Assembly: GCF_040954645.1 (NCBI RefSeq)
Contig: NC_092805.1
Coordinates: 73,207,186-73,271,185 of the forward strand
Length of the DNA: 64,000 bases
Direction: 5' to 3'
Source of the DNA: Diabrotica undecimpunctata
Taxonomy: Eukaryota; Arthropoda; Insecta; Coleoptera; Chrysomelidae
Shown here: piece by piece, positions 23,830 through 36,592 of the stretch
Layout of the letters: each line of letters begins with the position of its first letter
Position numbering within the stretch: position 1 is the first letter of the stretch
Notes under the pieces: model-generated
What the model was told of the DNA's origin: nothing
Seen by the model: the letters and a program-made list of their open reading frames with translations, nothing else
Database searches by the model: none
Position numbers and translations under genes: made by a program

Positions 23830-25350
23830 TCGGCAGCAGAAGCATAGAGTTCAAGCGTCTACGTTTTAAGAGTGGAAGGATGTGCTTCCCATTTTTAGCT
23901 GACAAGTTCGCGAAGAATATTATTTTTCTGGTTCTAGTTTTCCATTTAGTTTTAAACAAAGTTCTGTGAATTACAAAGTGTGTTTAAGGATTTCATGACA
24001 CTATTGGTTCAGGTATATGTTCAAATTTGTGAAAGCGTCTCTGTTAGGGACATTGAAGGAGCCCGCCTGACTTTTTCCAGGGTTTGGCTTAAAATTAATT
24101 TATAATCTATTTTTATTGTGTTTAAGATATGATATTTAGATTTTTCTCCACTTCAGCAACAAAATTTTTTGGTTGTGCAACAATAGATGTATCGTCTACA
24201 AAATAAAAGTCCTAGTATTTACTGGTATGGGTTGTGTAAATATTATACAGTGTAGGAGCCATTACGGTACCCCAAAGGAGACCGTTCTACTACGTTCTCC
24301 ATCTTCATCTTCTATTCTTATCATTGAGTGATACGGAAAATCTTCTGTTGTGTAGGCATACGCGGATAATACAAGTGAGTTTATTACCTAAGGGGATATC
24401 ACATAGATTTTGGAGAAATGTACTTTAATTTAAGGTGTCGTAAGCAGAATTTAGATTGACAAATACCACTCCTTATGTCTGATATTTTTCATATGCGTCT
24501 TTGCTGTGTTGGGCAAGATTTAGTATGTGTAACGAACATGATCTATCCTGTCATATATAGCCACTTTTATTTTAGAAGTTTTTCTTCTAATATCAGTTTA
24601 TATTAAGGATCATATGCAGAAGTATTTTGTATAGCTAAAAAAATAAATAGATATATTGCCCGATAGCTTTTGTGGTCGTTGGGGTTTTTGTCAGGTTTAA
24701 GCAAGGCCACAACTTTGTCTTTGCTTTGCTTGTCTACACAATTTGTATATTAGCCATTGTTGTATTTTTGTGTCCAAATTTTATAATTAGTTTTGTGCTT
24801 GGATCCTCAGTCAGGAGCCGTAATATTGTTCATAATATACGTGGATAGTGGATCCAAATTCAACATCGTTGAAAGGTTTCCTCAGCTGACTTGTTTGTCC
24901 TCTCTCATTTTATGTTTTTCTTTGCCGGCATTTATTATGTTTATTTCGTTATTTTCAGCGATCAGCTTAATACCAAATACCCTAGGTTTAGCCCTCTATT
25001 TGCTTCCTGCAGTAGAAATACGTCACATTTGTGTTAAGCGCATATGTCTGATAAGCTTAAGTAAAGTAGAGTGTCTTTATCTGTAGATATGTCCTTAATA
25101 TTTATAGACATAATTAGAATAGTTGGTCCTAAAAAGGACCGAATTGATAAAAATCATATTGAACGGGTGATTGAAGAATTAACCGATTTAACAATTATTC
25201 ATTACCCAGAGTACGCTCGATTGCGGTGGTCTTATTGTTACTTCAAATTTCGTGAAGGCTTCCACGATGAACTTCATAAAATGACTAATCTTTTACTTTT
25301 CAATAAAAATTTAATTTTTACATACTGTTACTTTTAGATGATATTTCGAG
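23830..25350 (-). pseudogene. Jockey-like LINE fragment J1
   Basis: The minus-strand translation contains reverse transcriptase landmarks broken by stops: GTVMAPTLYNIYT near 24230-24275 and a VDDT-type catalytic block just downstream near 24200, where FADD/YADD is expected. Nucleotide similarity to J2 and J3 extends through the flanks (24800-25350 matches 31800-32350; 23850-24500 matches 34890-35520). It is dead. No ORF of useful length survives. Confidence 0.65.
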
Positions 25351-26000
25351 TCAGATTTGTTTAGTAATAACTGTACTTAATATATAGTCTGTTTGTGAAA
25401 AGTAAATGAGCTTGTAATATCGGTTTACAACTAATATATGGATAATAAGAAAATAAACAGGTTAAAATGTGACAACAAACTGCTATATAACAGTACAAAG
25501 ACAATATTCATAAGCTATCAGCTGTAAAAGTCATTGCCTTTTTTCCTGTCGTATCATATTTTAGCATATCATATTTTGAGTGAAATTGATCCTAAATTCG
25601 TCTAATAATATTAAGTTTTTAAAACAGCTGTGTTTTGATGCTCATTCGTTCACCTTTTGTAAAGCTGTCTGTGTAAATATAAGGGATTTATATAATCTTT
25701 TCATTTCGTACTCTTTTCGTTTCATAATTCTAGTTTTCTTGCTTTTATTTTCTATGGTAATACATATACATACCCAATTCAAAAGGGTGAAAATCAGCGA
25801 GTTCTAAATTGAACATAAACATTATTCTCTCTTTCTCCCTATACCTTATATAAAGATCATCGTCATCGTATAGTCCGAACGCAACAAGATTCTATTGCCT
25901 TTTTTTGTTTTTTTTTTTTCTCCTCATTCCTATTGAAAATAAAGCCACGTAAATTCCGTTTATAAAAGTTATGTCAATATTTCTGAAGTGCCTTTCCTAG
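25351..26000. other. Non-coding repeat-derived stretch
   Basis: AT-rich. Part of it (to about 25510) is similar to 27400-27620 and 32300-32480, so it belongs to the same repeat family. There is no gene. Confidence 0.6.
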
Positions 26001-26480
26001 GATAATTATTTAAGCCTAGTTCGTTTGATTACATGTAATTGATTTGATAGTCCACAACAGATAAGTATTGATTGTAGGTAGGATAGCAGGTGTTGATAAA
26101 TATGATGGGTCGATAGATAGTCCCGTTATTCCTAAATCTGACCGTATGTTACCTCCCCCTTCATTTGTGGAAGTCCTAAGGGCATTTTTTCTCTTGGGGC
26201 ATCCTCCCAATTTAACTTGGCAATGCAGTTATTATAGAGTCTTTGGATAAAGCCAGCGCAACTTTAGCATTGAGATTTAGTTTCTTGTACGACGTTGCTA
26301 TCTTTATATATGTGTTTGACCTTGGAATTAGTTCTGTTCGGTATTGGTTAGTACTCGGACCTCTGTAAGTCGGAAAATACCTCTGCTGGCTTTTCCAGCA
26401 ATCCTGGTCTAATTAATACGTTCTCGTCACGTATCCACACATTAGCACTGGTTTGATCACTATTTTATATAAAATATCCT
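26000..26480 (-). pseudogene. RTE-like protein tail, degenerate copy 1
   Basis: The minus strand reads IAKLNWEDAPREK followed by a P-L-G-L-P stretch, the arginine/proline-rich tail of RTE-like RT proteins, with stops and frameshifts. A close copy lies at 32790-33440. Confidence 0.5.
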
Positions 26481-26509
26481 GATTTTAGAGATTCGAATTA
26501 AACTTCTGG

Positions 26510-27216
26510 ATTTAAATTGCCAAACTTAAATGGAGCTTCGCGGGGTCAGACTGCTAGACAAAAAGACCAACGTTGGAATACTACAATACAACATTGGAGA
26601 CCTTACAAAAGTAAACGACCAAGAGGAAGACCACAGATGAGATGGGTTAATGATATTAAAAGAATAGCTGGAACAAATTGGAAATATGTTGCTCAGGATA
26701 GAGACCGATGGAAGGAGTTAAGAGAGGCCTATGTCCAAACGTGGACGACACAAGGCTAAGAAGAAGAAGAAGATGCTTTTTAGCAAGTTGGTACTTGCTC
26801 TTACTTCTAAATTGACAGATCAGCTGTTTAACTGCCTGTACTGAACTTTCTTCTTTATTTTGCAAATATATATATGAAAACTAATAAAACTCTGGCATGC
26901 CGTTGATTAAAATATTGGATATTGAATCAACGGAAATACTAAGATCACACGGGGAGAATATTATGGGTTATTTCTGGTTTCGTCATAATTTACACTGAAA
27001 TTACTAACAAGAGAGTGCTCTCACTTCCACATGTCCAAATTGATATATAGTACCAACAGATGCTAGTTATATACCATCAGTACTAATAAAATGGAAACTA
27101 TCAAATTAATGTCAATTTCTTTGAATAATCAAAACAATCGAAAATATATACCAAAACAACAAAATAAAAGTAAAAGTAGAAGAAGAACTAACCGACCCTA
27201 TTGAAGCTGGCAATAT
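26510..27216. repeat. Left arm of a large inverted repeat
   Basis: About 700 bp that match, in reverse complement, about 28846-29535. The arm includes the RTE tail at 26517-26759 and ends near the text CCCTATTGAAGCTGGCAAT. The spacer is about 1.6 kb. It looks like an inverted duplication or foldback rearrangement rather than two independent insertions, because the non-RTE flank (26770-27216) is duplicated as well. Confidence 0.75.
26517..26759 (+). pseudogene. RTE-like RT C-terminal tail
   Basis: 80 residues: ARQKDQRWNTTIQHW, RPRGRPQMRWVNDIKR and AQDRDRWKEL, then a stop and an AAG repeat. This is the classical C-terminal tail of RTE-like (endonuclease-reverse transcriptase) proteins. It is 5'-truncated, with no RT domain upstream on this strand. 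The inverted twin is at 29319-29663. Confidence 0.8.
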
Positions 27217-27960
27217 TTAGCTTCAACTAGCAATTTAAATTAAAGGACCAATTTGACAAAAATCATATTAAAGGGGTGACTGAAGAATTAGCCGATTAAT
27301 TAATTAATCATTACCCTGGATATGCCCGATTGTGGTGGTCTTCTTAGTACTTAAATTTTCGTAAAGGCTCGTTCTTTGAACCCCATAAGTAATGCCTAAT
27401 GTTTTACTTTTTATTCAAAATTTAAATTTTACATGCCGTGTATTACTTTTTGACGATATTTCGAATTAGATTTGTATAGTAATAATTTAAGGTATTAAAG
27501 AGCCTCTTTGTGGAAAATAAATAAGTTTGTGATATGGTTCGCAACTCATAGGTATATAGATAATAAAAAAATAAACAGTTAAAATAAGTGTAAAAAATTT
27601 CAACTCTATACATCGGCGCCATTGTTCAGGTGATGGGTTTATCACAGATATCAAAGGTTACATTTTAATTCAAGGTTCTATTTGCGTATTTTCAATATTA
27701 AAAGAGTAGGAAAAGACATGTTTATGCTTTTATTATTTTTTTAAATCTATTCTATTTCCTTTCTAGAGTTCCGTCTTTTTTAAACGACCTGTGTTCTTTT
27801 TTCAATTGGGCACTTATTCAAGGCTATGACAAATACTCTCTCCTCTGCTATTCTACATTAATATGACTGATTCATTATTTTCTCTAAACACTCTGTCCTC
27901 TGCTATTCTACAATAATATGACTGATTCATTTTCTCTTTCTTGCAGCTATTTTAATGTTT
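27217..27960. repeat. Copy of the jockey-linked repeat, non-coding
   Basis: From about 27238 to 27700 it resembles 25125-25510 and 32125-32610, starting at the shared AAAGGACC(A/G)A(A/T)TTGA. The rest is AT-rich, with two copies of a 60-bp repeat around 27840-27930 (TCTGCTATTCTACA). I see no gene. Confidence 0.55.
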
Positions 27961-27969
27961 ATCCTGTGT

Positions 27970-28930
27970 ATCTTTTTCTTCTTCTTCTTCTTCTTCTTCT
28001 TCTTTTTATATAGACATGACTCTGTCTGTTTTTCAATGTGCCTCCAGTAAGTTGCCGTTCCATGGTTTTCGTGGTCTTCCTACTGATCGTCTTCCTATTG
28101 GGTAACCTTCTCTTGCCGTCTCTAATACTCTATTTGTTGTCATTCGACTTATATGATCATTTCATTCTACTCTTCTATTTCTTAACCAGTTTTTGATGTT
28201 CTCCACCTTGCATCTACGTCGTATATCTGTACTTCTAGCTCTGTCCCATGGTGTCTTACCATCAATTTTTCTAAGTGTTTTATCTCTGCTGCTTCTATGT
28301 GTTCTATGACCTGTGTCAGGTCTTGTTTCTGCTGCGTATGTCATTATTGGTCTGATAACTGTTTTGTAAATTCTGCCTTTGGTTTCTTTCCCGATATTTT
28401 TATTTCTTCATATTTTTCATTTAGGCAGCCCGCGTCTCTGTTAGCTCTATTCAGTGGATCTTCCACATCAGTTTCGAGCTTTCCGTAGCTAGATAATGTG
28501 ATACCTAGATATTTAAACTCCATCACTTGTTCTATTAGCTGACCTTCCAGCTCCAATTAAGATCTTAGTAAACTTGCTGTTATAACCATGCATGTTGTCT
28601 CTTTTGGAGAAATTAACATGTTAAATTTTCTGGCGGTTATATGAAATTGGTGTAGCATACGTTGTAAATCATCTTCACTTTGAAAGAATAGTATTGCGTC
28701 GTCTGCATAGCAGATGATTTTAATTTGTTTTTCTCCCATTTGGTATCCTCTTTTATTTCTTACTTTTTTATTATTTCATCCATAATTTGGTTGAACAATA
28801 GCGGACTCAGGGAATCTCCCTGTCTTATCTCATTGCCAGCTTCAATAGGGTCGGTTAGTTCTTCTTCTTCTTTTACTTTTATTGTGTTGTTTTGGTATAT
28901 ATTTTCGATTGTTTTGATTATTCAATAAAA
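27970..28930 (-). pseudogene. RTE-like reverse transcriptase, 3' half
   Basis: The minus strand reads, in order: GNEIRQGDSLSPLLFNQIMD (about 28840-28780), ICYADDAILFFQS (about 28720-28680, the catalytic YADD block), MEFKYLGITLSS (about 28525-28490), and a C-terminal tail ending near 28000. Frame breaks occur near 28555 and 28345. The (TTC)n at about 27973-28005 corresponds to its (GAA)n 3' end. The 5' half is missing. It forms the spacer of the inverted repeat. Confidence 0.8.
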
Positions 28931-29535
28931 TTGACATTAATTTGATAGTTTCCATTTTATTAGTACTGATGGTATATAACTAGCATATGTTGGTACTATA
29001 TATCAATTTGAAGATGTGGAAGTGAGAGCACTCTCTTGTTAGTAATTTCAGTGTAAATTATTACGAAACCAAAAATAACCCATAATATTCTCCCCGTGTG
29101 ATCTTAGTATTTCCGTTGATTCAATAGTATAGGGTATCCAATATTTTAATCAACGGTAAGCCAGAGTTTTATTAGTTTTCATATATATATATATTTGCAA
29201 AATGAAAAAGAAAGTTCAGTACAGGCAGTTAAACAGCTGATCTGTCAATTTAGAAGTAAGAGCAAGTACCAACTTGCTGAAAAGCATCTTCTTCTTCTTA
29301 GCCTTGTGTCGTCCACGTTTAGACATAGGCCTCTCCCAACTCCTTCCATCGGTCTCTATCCTGAGCAACATATTTCCAATTTGTTCCGGCTATTCTTTTA
29401 ATATCATCAACCCATCTCATCTGTGGTCTTCCTCTTGGTCGTTTACTTTCGTAAGGTCTCCAATGCTGTATTGTAGTATTCCAACGTTGTTCTTTTTGTC
29501 TAGCAGCCTGGCCCGCGAAGCTCCATTTAAGTTTG
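28846..29535. repeat. Right arm of the large inverted repeat
   Basis: Reverse complement of 26510-27216 with small differences. It includes shared landmarks such as AGAGCACTCTCTTGTTAGTAA and the inverted RTE tail. Confidence 0.75.
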
Positions 29536-29936
29536 GCAATTTTTGTTGCTATGTTCTCGACTTTTGTTTTTGATCTTACCCAGTCGCTCCTCTTTTTATC
29601 TGACAGTCGTATACCTAACATTGCTCTTTCCATTGTTCTTTCTGTTGTGGCTAGTTTATTCATGTTTGCCTTGGTTAGGGTCTAGGTTTGCATTCCATAT
29701 GTCATGATAGGAAGGATGTATTGGTTGGGCACTTTGCTCCTCAAGTATTGGGGTATTTTGCGGTTCTTAAGCATCCAACTAAGTTTTCCAGATCCTGCCC
29801 ATGCTAGTCTTGCTCTTCTAGTAATTTCCGCACTTTGTTTCTCTTTGTCAAGTCTCAGGATTTGGCCTAGGTAGATATACCTTTTGGCCTGAAAAGCATA
29901 CCAAACACAAAAGGGATAATAAAATGTACTGCACAA
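29319..29936 (-). pseudogene. RTE-like RT C-terminal region
   Basis: A 114-residue minus ORF (29319-29663) with RAMLGIRLSDKKRSDWVRSKT and RPRGRPQMRWVDDIKR, preceded at 29682-29936 by a further ORF with IPQYLRSKVPNQYILPIMTYGMQT, the usual '..PILTYGSE' region. A frameshift or stop near 29670 separates the two pieces. It extends beyond the inverted-repeat arm. Confidence 0.75.
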
Positions 29937-30099
29937 ACTATTGCGATATAAGATATATATATATAAGCTATATATCTGTTAATTATTAGGATATACAGTA
30001 TTTTTTCTAATACACCTGGAACGATTGAGTGAATAGGTGAACTATCAAATAGGAGACTATTAGTGTAGAATTAGGAAAACTAATAAATCGTTGATTAAT

Positions 30100-30270
30100 T
30101 ATTTACTATTAGGCAGTTAATGAGAATTGTTGGGAATACAAAAAAAACATTAAACCAGTTATTTATAGATCTTAAACAAACACATGATATAATCATAAGA
30201 ATAAAACTATGAAATACCATTGCAGAACTAGGCTTACCTAAGAAACAAGGAGTAATCTCCAAGTAAAGAC
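30100..30270 (+). pseudogene. Short RTE-like RT fragment
   Basis: The plus-strand reading LFIDLKQTHDIIIRIKL followed by AELGLPKKQG matches the RT segment containing the first catalytic Asp of RTE-like elements (F-I-D-x-K-Q-A-Y-D). It is broken by a stop. Confidence 0.55.
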
Positions 30271-31430
30271 TTCAAGGAAAACTGTCGACTTATTTTCAAA
30301 TGTACTGCAAAGTGCTTTAAAAAATTTAAACGAATTAGCGTAACATCTGTTTTGAAAACTAAATATTATGAGACGAATTGGGGATATTATATTACACCTA
30401 CTAAACCGCTTGCCTACAAAAAATATCAGGAAAATATGATACGGCGAAAACGACTAATGACTTTACAGCTAATTGCCACATAAGTATCAGTGTAACTATA
30501 GCTCACAAAATGGGTTCAATTACATTGCAATTTTTAAATTTTTCGTGATAAAATGAAGTGATTGATTGTTGTTTTGAAAAGGTAAGTTGTTTTTTATTTT
30601 TGTATTCCTATCATCTGATATTGTAATATCAACAACATTTTTCATAATATATTCTGAAATGCGCTTTCTATTACTGATAACGAACAAAAGTTTTTTTAAC
30701 TTCTCGTTAATATAATTATGTAGGAATTTAGATTTTTATCTTGTTCTTACTATAGTGCTAAAGCACAAATGAATTTATAGTCTACCGTATTTTTTCATAG
30801 TGGTCATAGTTTTTAATTGTAGTATAGCTTATGTGTTTATAATAACTAGCACATAGAAAATAATAAAATTTTGTAGCCTGTGCTTTATGTTTATTATCCT
30901 TTATTGTATTGGAACATCTAGAAGTATAGTAATACATTTTAATTGTTGAACAAAAGAGAAAATAAAAACACTTTTTGTGGTGTGCCACTTAACCATACAC
31001 AAAATCGTACACAAATAGTCAAATGGTAGTAAAAGTTTCCGATATAGGCCGCCAGACGGCAAAGGCATCGCCGCGCTCGATGTCTATACTATGAAATGTT
31101 TTTCATATAGTCTTCGGATCAGATTTTTTCAAAACATTAAATTACATCTTTTTGTCTTTCTTTATTTAGGCTAACCGCTACTGTTTTTTTCTTCAGCGTT
31201 TCTTCTTAATCCACATTAATGTTATATTTACAATTCTTTCTGGAACGAGCTATAATTTTTCTCAAATAACCATTTTGTGTGGTTTAGTCGCCTTACGGTT
31301 TAGCGTGCTTTGGCTCTTTAAAGTCCCTTTTAATATTAATATCGTTTGAGAAATTTTTCCCAGATGACTAAATAAATTTCTTTAACATACAAGAGAGAGG
31401 ACGTAGAGTAGGGCATAACGTAACTTAGAT
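30271..31430. other. No gene seen
   Basis: About 1.2 kb of AT-rich DNA. A GC-richer patch near 31045-31080 (GCCGCCAGACGGC) contains a small inverted repeat. I cannot support an ORF, repeat or RNA gene. Confidence 0.5.
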
Positions 31431-31439
31431 GTTGAATGA

Positions 31440-32610
31440 AAACTGCAAATTGCTGCTTAGATTGACAAATACCACTCCTCATACCTAATATCTTTTGTAC
31501 CCATCTTTGCTGTGTTGGGCAAGATTTAGTATTGGTGACGTACATGATCTTTCCTGTCTATAGCAACTTTTGTCTTTTAATTTGAGGTTGTCTTCTGTTT
31601 TACCTCTTGAGCAGTATTTTGTAAAGCTGACAAAATAAATATATTGACCGATAGCTTTTGTGGTCGTTGGAGTTTTTGCCAGGTTTACACAAGGCAACAA
31701 CTTTGTCTTTGTTTGTCTGAAGACTTTGGATATCAGTAACTGCTGTATTTTTGGTCCAAATTTTATAATAAGCTTTGTGCTCAGATCTTCAGTCAGTGCC
31801 GTACTATTCTTCATTATATACGTAGATAGTGGATCCAAGCTCAACATCGTTAAAAGGTTCCTTCAGCTGACTGGTTTTGTCCTCTCTCATTTTAAGTTTT
31901 TCTTTGCTTCTTTGCCGGCAGAGATAGCACTTTTACATTTATTATGTGATTTTCAGCGATCAGCTTAATACCAAATACACTATTTTTTGCCCTCTATGTA
32001 TTTTCTGCACTAGAAATACGTCACATTTGTGCTAAGCGCATATGTCTGATAAGGTTAAGTAAAGTAAAGTGTCTTTATCTCTAGATATGCCCTTAATATT
32101 TATAGACATTATTAGAATAATTGATCCTAAAAAGGACCGATTTGACAAAAATCATATTGACCGGGTGATTCTGATCAGCCGATTAATTAATTATTCATTA
32201 CCCAGGGTACAACTGATTACGGTGGTCTTATTTGTACTCAAATTTTCGTAAAGGCTTTTCTTTTGAACCCCATAAGAAATGGCTAATTAACTTTTCATTA
32301 AAAATAATTTTACACACTGTTACTTTTCGACGATATTTCGAATCAGATTTGTATAGTAATAAGTATAGTTAATATGGAGTCTCTTTGTGAAAAGTAAATG
32401 AGTTTGTAATATCGGTCACAACTCATATATGAATGATAAGGACATAAACGGTTAAAATAAGTGCACAGAATTTTAACTAAATATATCGGCGCCATTGTTT
32501 AGGAGATGGATTTATCCCAGAGATTAAAGGTTAAATGTATATTCCAGGTTCTATCTACGTATTTTCATTACTAAAAAAGTATATTTAAAATAAAGGCCTT
32601 AAGATATATT
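31440..32610 (-). pseudogene. Jockey-like LINE fragment J2
   Basis: The minus ORF at 31485-31847 carries an RT palm segment: a degenerate LLPCVNLAKTPTTTKAIGQY (normally '..KPGKDP...YRPISL') and SCTSPILNLAQHSKDGYKRY. A DNA match to J1 extends to about 32610. Stops and frameshifts make it dead. Confidence 0.65.
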
Positions 32611-32789
32611 TAGATTCTATGGAAATTAGAATCTATGGAAATTAGCAAATTAAAAAATATAGACATAATTATTCTGAATGACAAAATTGAGACAAACAGT
32701 TGCCCCAAGTATTGTTTATATTGTAAATATTATCGTCATAGTATAGTCAGAACGTAACAAGGTTCTATTGGCTTTTCTGCTTTTTGTCT

Positions 32790-33440
32790 CCTCATTCCTA
32801 TTGAAAACTTAGCCACGTAAATAACGTTTTAAAAATATATATCAATATTTCTGTAGTGCCTTTCCTAAGGTAACTTTTTTTAAGCCTACTTCGTTTGACT
32901 ACATGTAATGGATTTGATAGTTCCCAACAGATAAGTATTGATTGTAGGTTGGATAGTAGTTGATTGTACAGGCATGTGTTGATAAATATGATGGGGCGGT
33001 AGGTAGTCCCATTATTCCTAAATCTGACCATATGTTACCTCCCCTGTTGATTCGTGGACGTCCTAAGGGCATTTTTTCTCTCGGGGCATTCTCCCAGTTT
33101 AACTTGGCAATGCAGTTATTAGAAAGCCTTTGGATGTAGCCAGCGTAACTTTGGCGTTGAGATTTAGTCTCTTGTATGACGTTGCTATCTTTATATATCT
33201 GTTAGACCTTGGCATTAGTTCCGGTTCGGTATTGGTTAGTATTCGGACCTTTGTAAGTTGGAAAATAATTCTGATGGCTTTTCTAGTAATCCTGATCTAA
33301 TTAATACCTAAGTTTTACTTACATTGTTTTTTCAGCGTTCTCGTCACATTTTCAGTCAATAGCACTGGTTTAATCACTGTTTTATATATCCTGATTTTAG
33401 GGATTTGTATTAGACTTCTGGATTTAAAAGTGTTATGTGG
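32790..33440 (-). pseudogene. RTE-like protein tail, degenerate copy 2
   Basis: Near-copy of 26000-26480 with insertions. On the minus strand it shows the same degenerate arginine/proline-rich tail. Confidence 0.5.
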
Positions 33441-33479
33441 GTTATATTTACATCAGTTAGCTACCTGAATATATACCCT

Positions 33480-34045
33480 AATTTAATAATAAATATCTGG
33501 GAGCTTACATCAACAAAGAATTAGATTCAGACTAAGACTAAATGGCAAGGGCAGCGTTCTTAAAATTCAAGCAATTGTTCTGTGACAAAAATCTTAATAC
33601 TGCGCTGAGACTGAGGTTTGTTGAATGTTACGTCTGGTCTCAACTATTGTACGGAGTAGAAATACGGACAGTAAAAGCGCAAATAGTTAGGAAGCTTCAA
33701 GCCTTTGAATTTTAAATATACCGGAGAATGTTGAGAATTCCATGGACTGCCAGGGTCACCAATGAGGAAGTGCTGAGAAGGATGGGTCGAGACAAAAAAT
33801 TGTTGAGAACAATAAAAGTACGCAGGACTGCATACCTGGAACACATACTAAGGAATATAAAGTCTTCTGCAGGCCATCATGCAGGGTAGAGTCGATGGCA
33901 AAAAGGGAATAGGTAGAAAGAGGAAGTCATGGCTGCGAAATATTCGTGACTGGACAAACATGACTGTAGACGAATTATTTCACGTTGCAAAAGACAGAGA
34001 TACTTTTAGAAATGTGGTCGCCAACCTCCGTTAATGGGGACGGCA
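33480..34045 (+). pseudogene. RTE-like RT C-terminal region, plus strand
   Basis: Reads LNTALRLRFVECYVWSQLLYGVE, then RRMLRIPWTARVTNEEVLRR and TAYLEHILRN, and a frameshifted GRKRKSWLRNIRDW tail ending near VVANLR. It is the 3' end of an RTE-like element of the same kind as 5541-5791 but more decayed. Confidence 0.7.
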
Positions 34046-34179
34046 TAGAAAGAAAAATAATGATACGCTAAACAAAAAAAAACAGAGATGAAGATAGGCG
34101 CCAAGAAACTCTGTGTTATAAAACAGTTGAATAAAATACAGATTCTCGATTCAAATATTCAAAAATTTAATGAACAGCT

Positions 34180-34700
34180 TACTAAAATAGAAATAACGTC
34201 TATTTAAAATGCAATTCATTAATGGCTCAAGGTACAAAGCAGTCCTAGCATCTGCTAATGATATTGATCTTATAAGAAACTCTCTCCGCAAACGACATCT
34301 TCAACAAAGTGAAGAGAGCACGAAAAATGTTTTAATAAAAACCAAATACAAGCGAATCAACAGAAGAAAGCAATTCAATACAGAGCATAATTCACTTAAG
34401 ACCTATTTTAATACATGAATGCGAATCATGGACAATGACTTAAACAAATAAGGAAGAACTCCGAATATTTGAAAGAAAAATAATAAGAAAACTTTTTTAA
34501 CCTCATTATCATATTGCTACAAATTCGTATAGAATAAGAACACATACTAAATAAAGAAAGCTCTTATAAATATATTGTTTAGGAAAATAAATCGCTTAAG
34601 GTAGATCGGACACATGCATAGACGCCAAGATGTCAAACTTGGTTAAAAAACGTAAACTAATTTTTGAAACCAAATTCAGTATTTTGCTTTAATCTGTGCC
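34180..34700 (+). pseudogene. Degenerate RT fragment (RTE-like)
   Basis: Contains AVLASANDIDLIRNS, a decayed form of the '..LAYADDIDII' catalytic block, then TKYKRINRRKQ and, in another frame, HECESWTMT followed by EELRIFERKIIRKLF, the usual '.GCETWTL....FERKILR' region. Confidence 0.6.
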
Positions 34701-34879
34701 TTCTAAGAATTGCAAGGAAAAACAGACGTTGATAAAACTGTTATTAGAGACATGGGGAATCTAAAAATTGCATTCAACAACATATCTCCTCAACTAAGCA
34801 AAAATCCTTAACGAATTGGTTTCTAGTACTCGTACAGAGTATATCGGAATAAAAGGAAAAAGACAGTTAAGCAAGAAGA

Positions 34880-35545
34880 AAAGTGCAAGCATTTACGTTT
34901 TAAGGGTGAAAGGATGTGCGCCCCATTTTTAGCTGACAAGCTTGCGGAGCATACTATTTCTGGTCCTTAGTTTGCCTTTTAGTTTTAAACAAGATTCTGT
35001 GATTGACAACGTGCGATATAAACTATCTACAAGGTATTTATAGGAAATTCAGAGTTCAAGGATTTCATCACACTATTGGATGTTCAGTTTTGTGAAAGCG
35101 CCTGTGTTGGGAAAATTGAAGGAGCGTTCCTAAGATTTTCGGGGTTTGGCTTAAAATTAAATCGTAGTTCATTTTTATTATATTTAAGGCATCTATTAGA
35201 TTTTTTTCCACTCCAGCAACAAAAGTTTTTGGTTGTGCAATGTATGGTCTACATGAAAATCCTAGTATCTACTGGTATCTGTTGATCATTTGTGTAAATG
35301 TAATACAGTGTAGGTGCCATTACGCTACCTCAAGCGAGACCGTTTGTCTGCGTTCTCCATATTACCATTGAATGATACGAAAAATCTTCTGTTCTGTAGA
35401 TATACGCGGATAAAACGATGTTTACAGTTTGTCATACAGTTTTTGGAGAAATGTCCTCTAATTTAATGTGTCGTAGGCGGCATTTAGATTGACAAATACC
35501 ACCCCTGATACCTGATATCTTTCGTACCCGTTGTTGCTTTTTGCA
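34880..35545 (-). pseudogene. Jockey-like LINE fragment J3
   Basis: The minus strand reads YERYQVSGVVFVNLNAAYDTLN near 35540-35470 (RT motif with the first catalytic Asp position changed to Asn), then GSVMAPTLYYIYTNDQQIPVDTR near 35340-35270. It resembles J1 at 23850-24500. It ends at a hairpin at 35523-35557. Confidence 0.65.
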
Positions 35546-35557
35546 ACAACGGGTACG
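35523..35557. repeat. 15-bp perfect hairpin
   Basis: CGTACCCGTTGTTGC, a T5 loop, then the exact reverse complement. It lies at the end of LINE fragment J3. Confidence 0.9.
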
Positions 35558-35559
35558 TT

Positions 35560-36400
35560 ATTACGTACGTTATAAGTATTACGAATAAAAATAAATAAGC
35601 AAGAAGAATATAAGTGAACCATATTTAAAATAAGTGACAGAAAAAAGAATATTATATATACATTTACTTCTAAATTAAAAATAAAATACTCGTATGCCTG
35701 ATAACGAAAGATACAAAATTTACAAGCGACAAAGTATTTTTTAAAACAACCGAACATATTATATGTAATAATTGTAATAGATATGTTGGCTATAATCAAA
35801 TTACCATAAAGTCACCGAAATATTTTATCTGAGTAATGACTCACTACTGATTGCTACGTTACGTTATACGATACATTTATAGTTAAAAGCGAAATTAGGT
35901 GTTATGCCTCCTTATTATTTTAGTATCTGTTACAAGTTACATACTAAAGTATTATAGTAAGATATTGAATTCCCTACATTTAAAAATTAAAATATTGAAA
36001 TTAGACAGTAAAAAATTATAATTTTAAGATTGATTTACAAACTATTATAATTTAAATTTTACTACTTTATGAAACAAATATTGTACATCATAAAACGTAG
36101 CAATCGAAACATCGGAACGTACATTTATATAATAAATTTTTCAGTGTCAATGCATTAAAAAAATACTAATACATAAAAATTGCCTTTTCCAAGCTTATAA
36201 CAGACACTAACTTAAGTTTAAAAATAATTAAAGCAAGTAATATAAATTACCACCATAAAATATTTAACTACATTAACCAAGTATTTGTGAAATTTCGGGA
36301 TGACTAAATTGATTGATATTTAAATAAATTTCAAGTTCCAAAACGTACCTGCTGTAAAATTTAAAAATCTACGACTAATCAAATTATTGGCAACATCGGA
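35560..36400. other. No gene seen
   Basis: AT-rich DNA without ORFs, RNA-gene signals or recognisable repeats. The last 190 bp before 36594 belong to the subterminal repeat region of the 14-kb block. Confidence 0.5.
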
Positions 36401-36592
36401 GGAGTTTAGTTGTGTACGGGGAAGAATACATACGGATCCCAAAAGTGTTTTACCCTATTACGGAGTTCATTTAATCCTACGTGTTGGTCGGAGTCTACAT
36501 AAAGCGCTACCCAGATAATAATATACACGGTGTATATTCTCCTGGAGTTAGTATAATACCGTTTTAGTACGGGGTCCACATTAACCGCTAGA

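Noticed and set aside
25071..25337. 88-codon plus-strand ORF with a plausible protein sequence
   Set aside because: It lies in a repeated LINE-derived segment (copies at 27240 and 32069) whose other copies do not preserve the frame.
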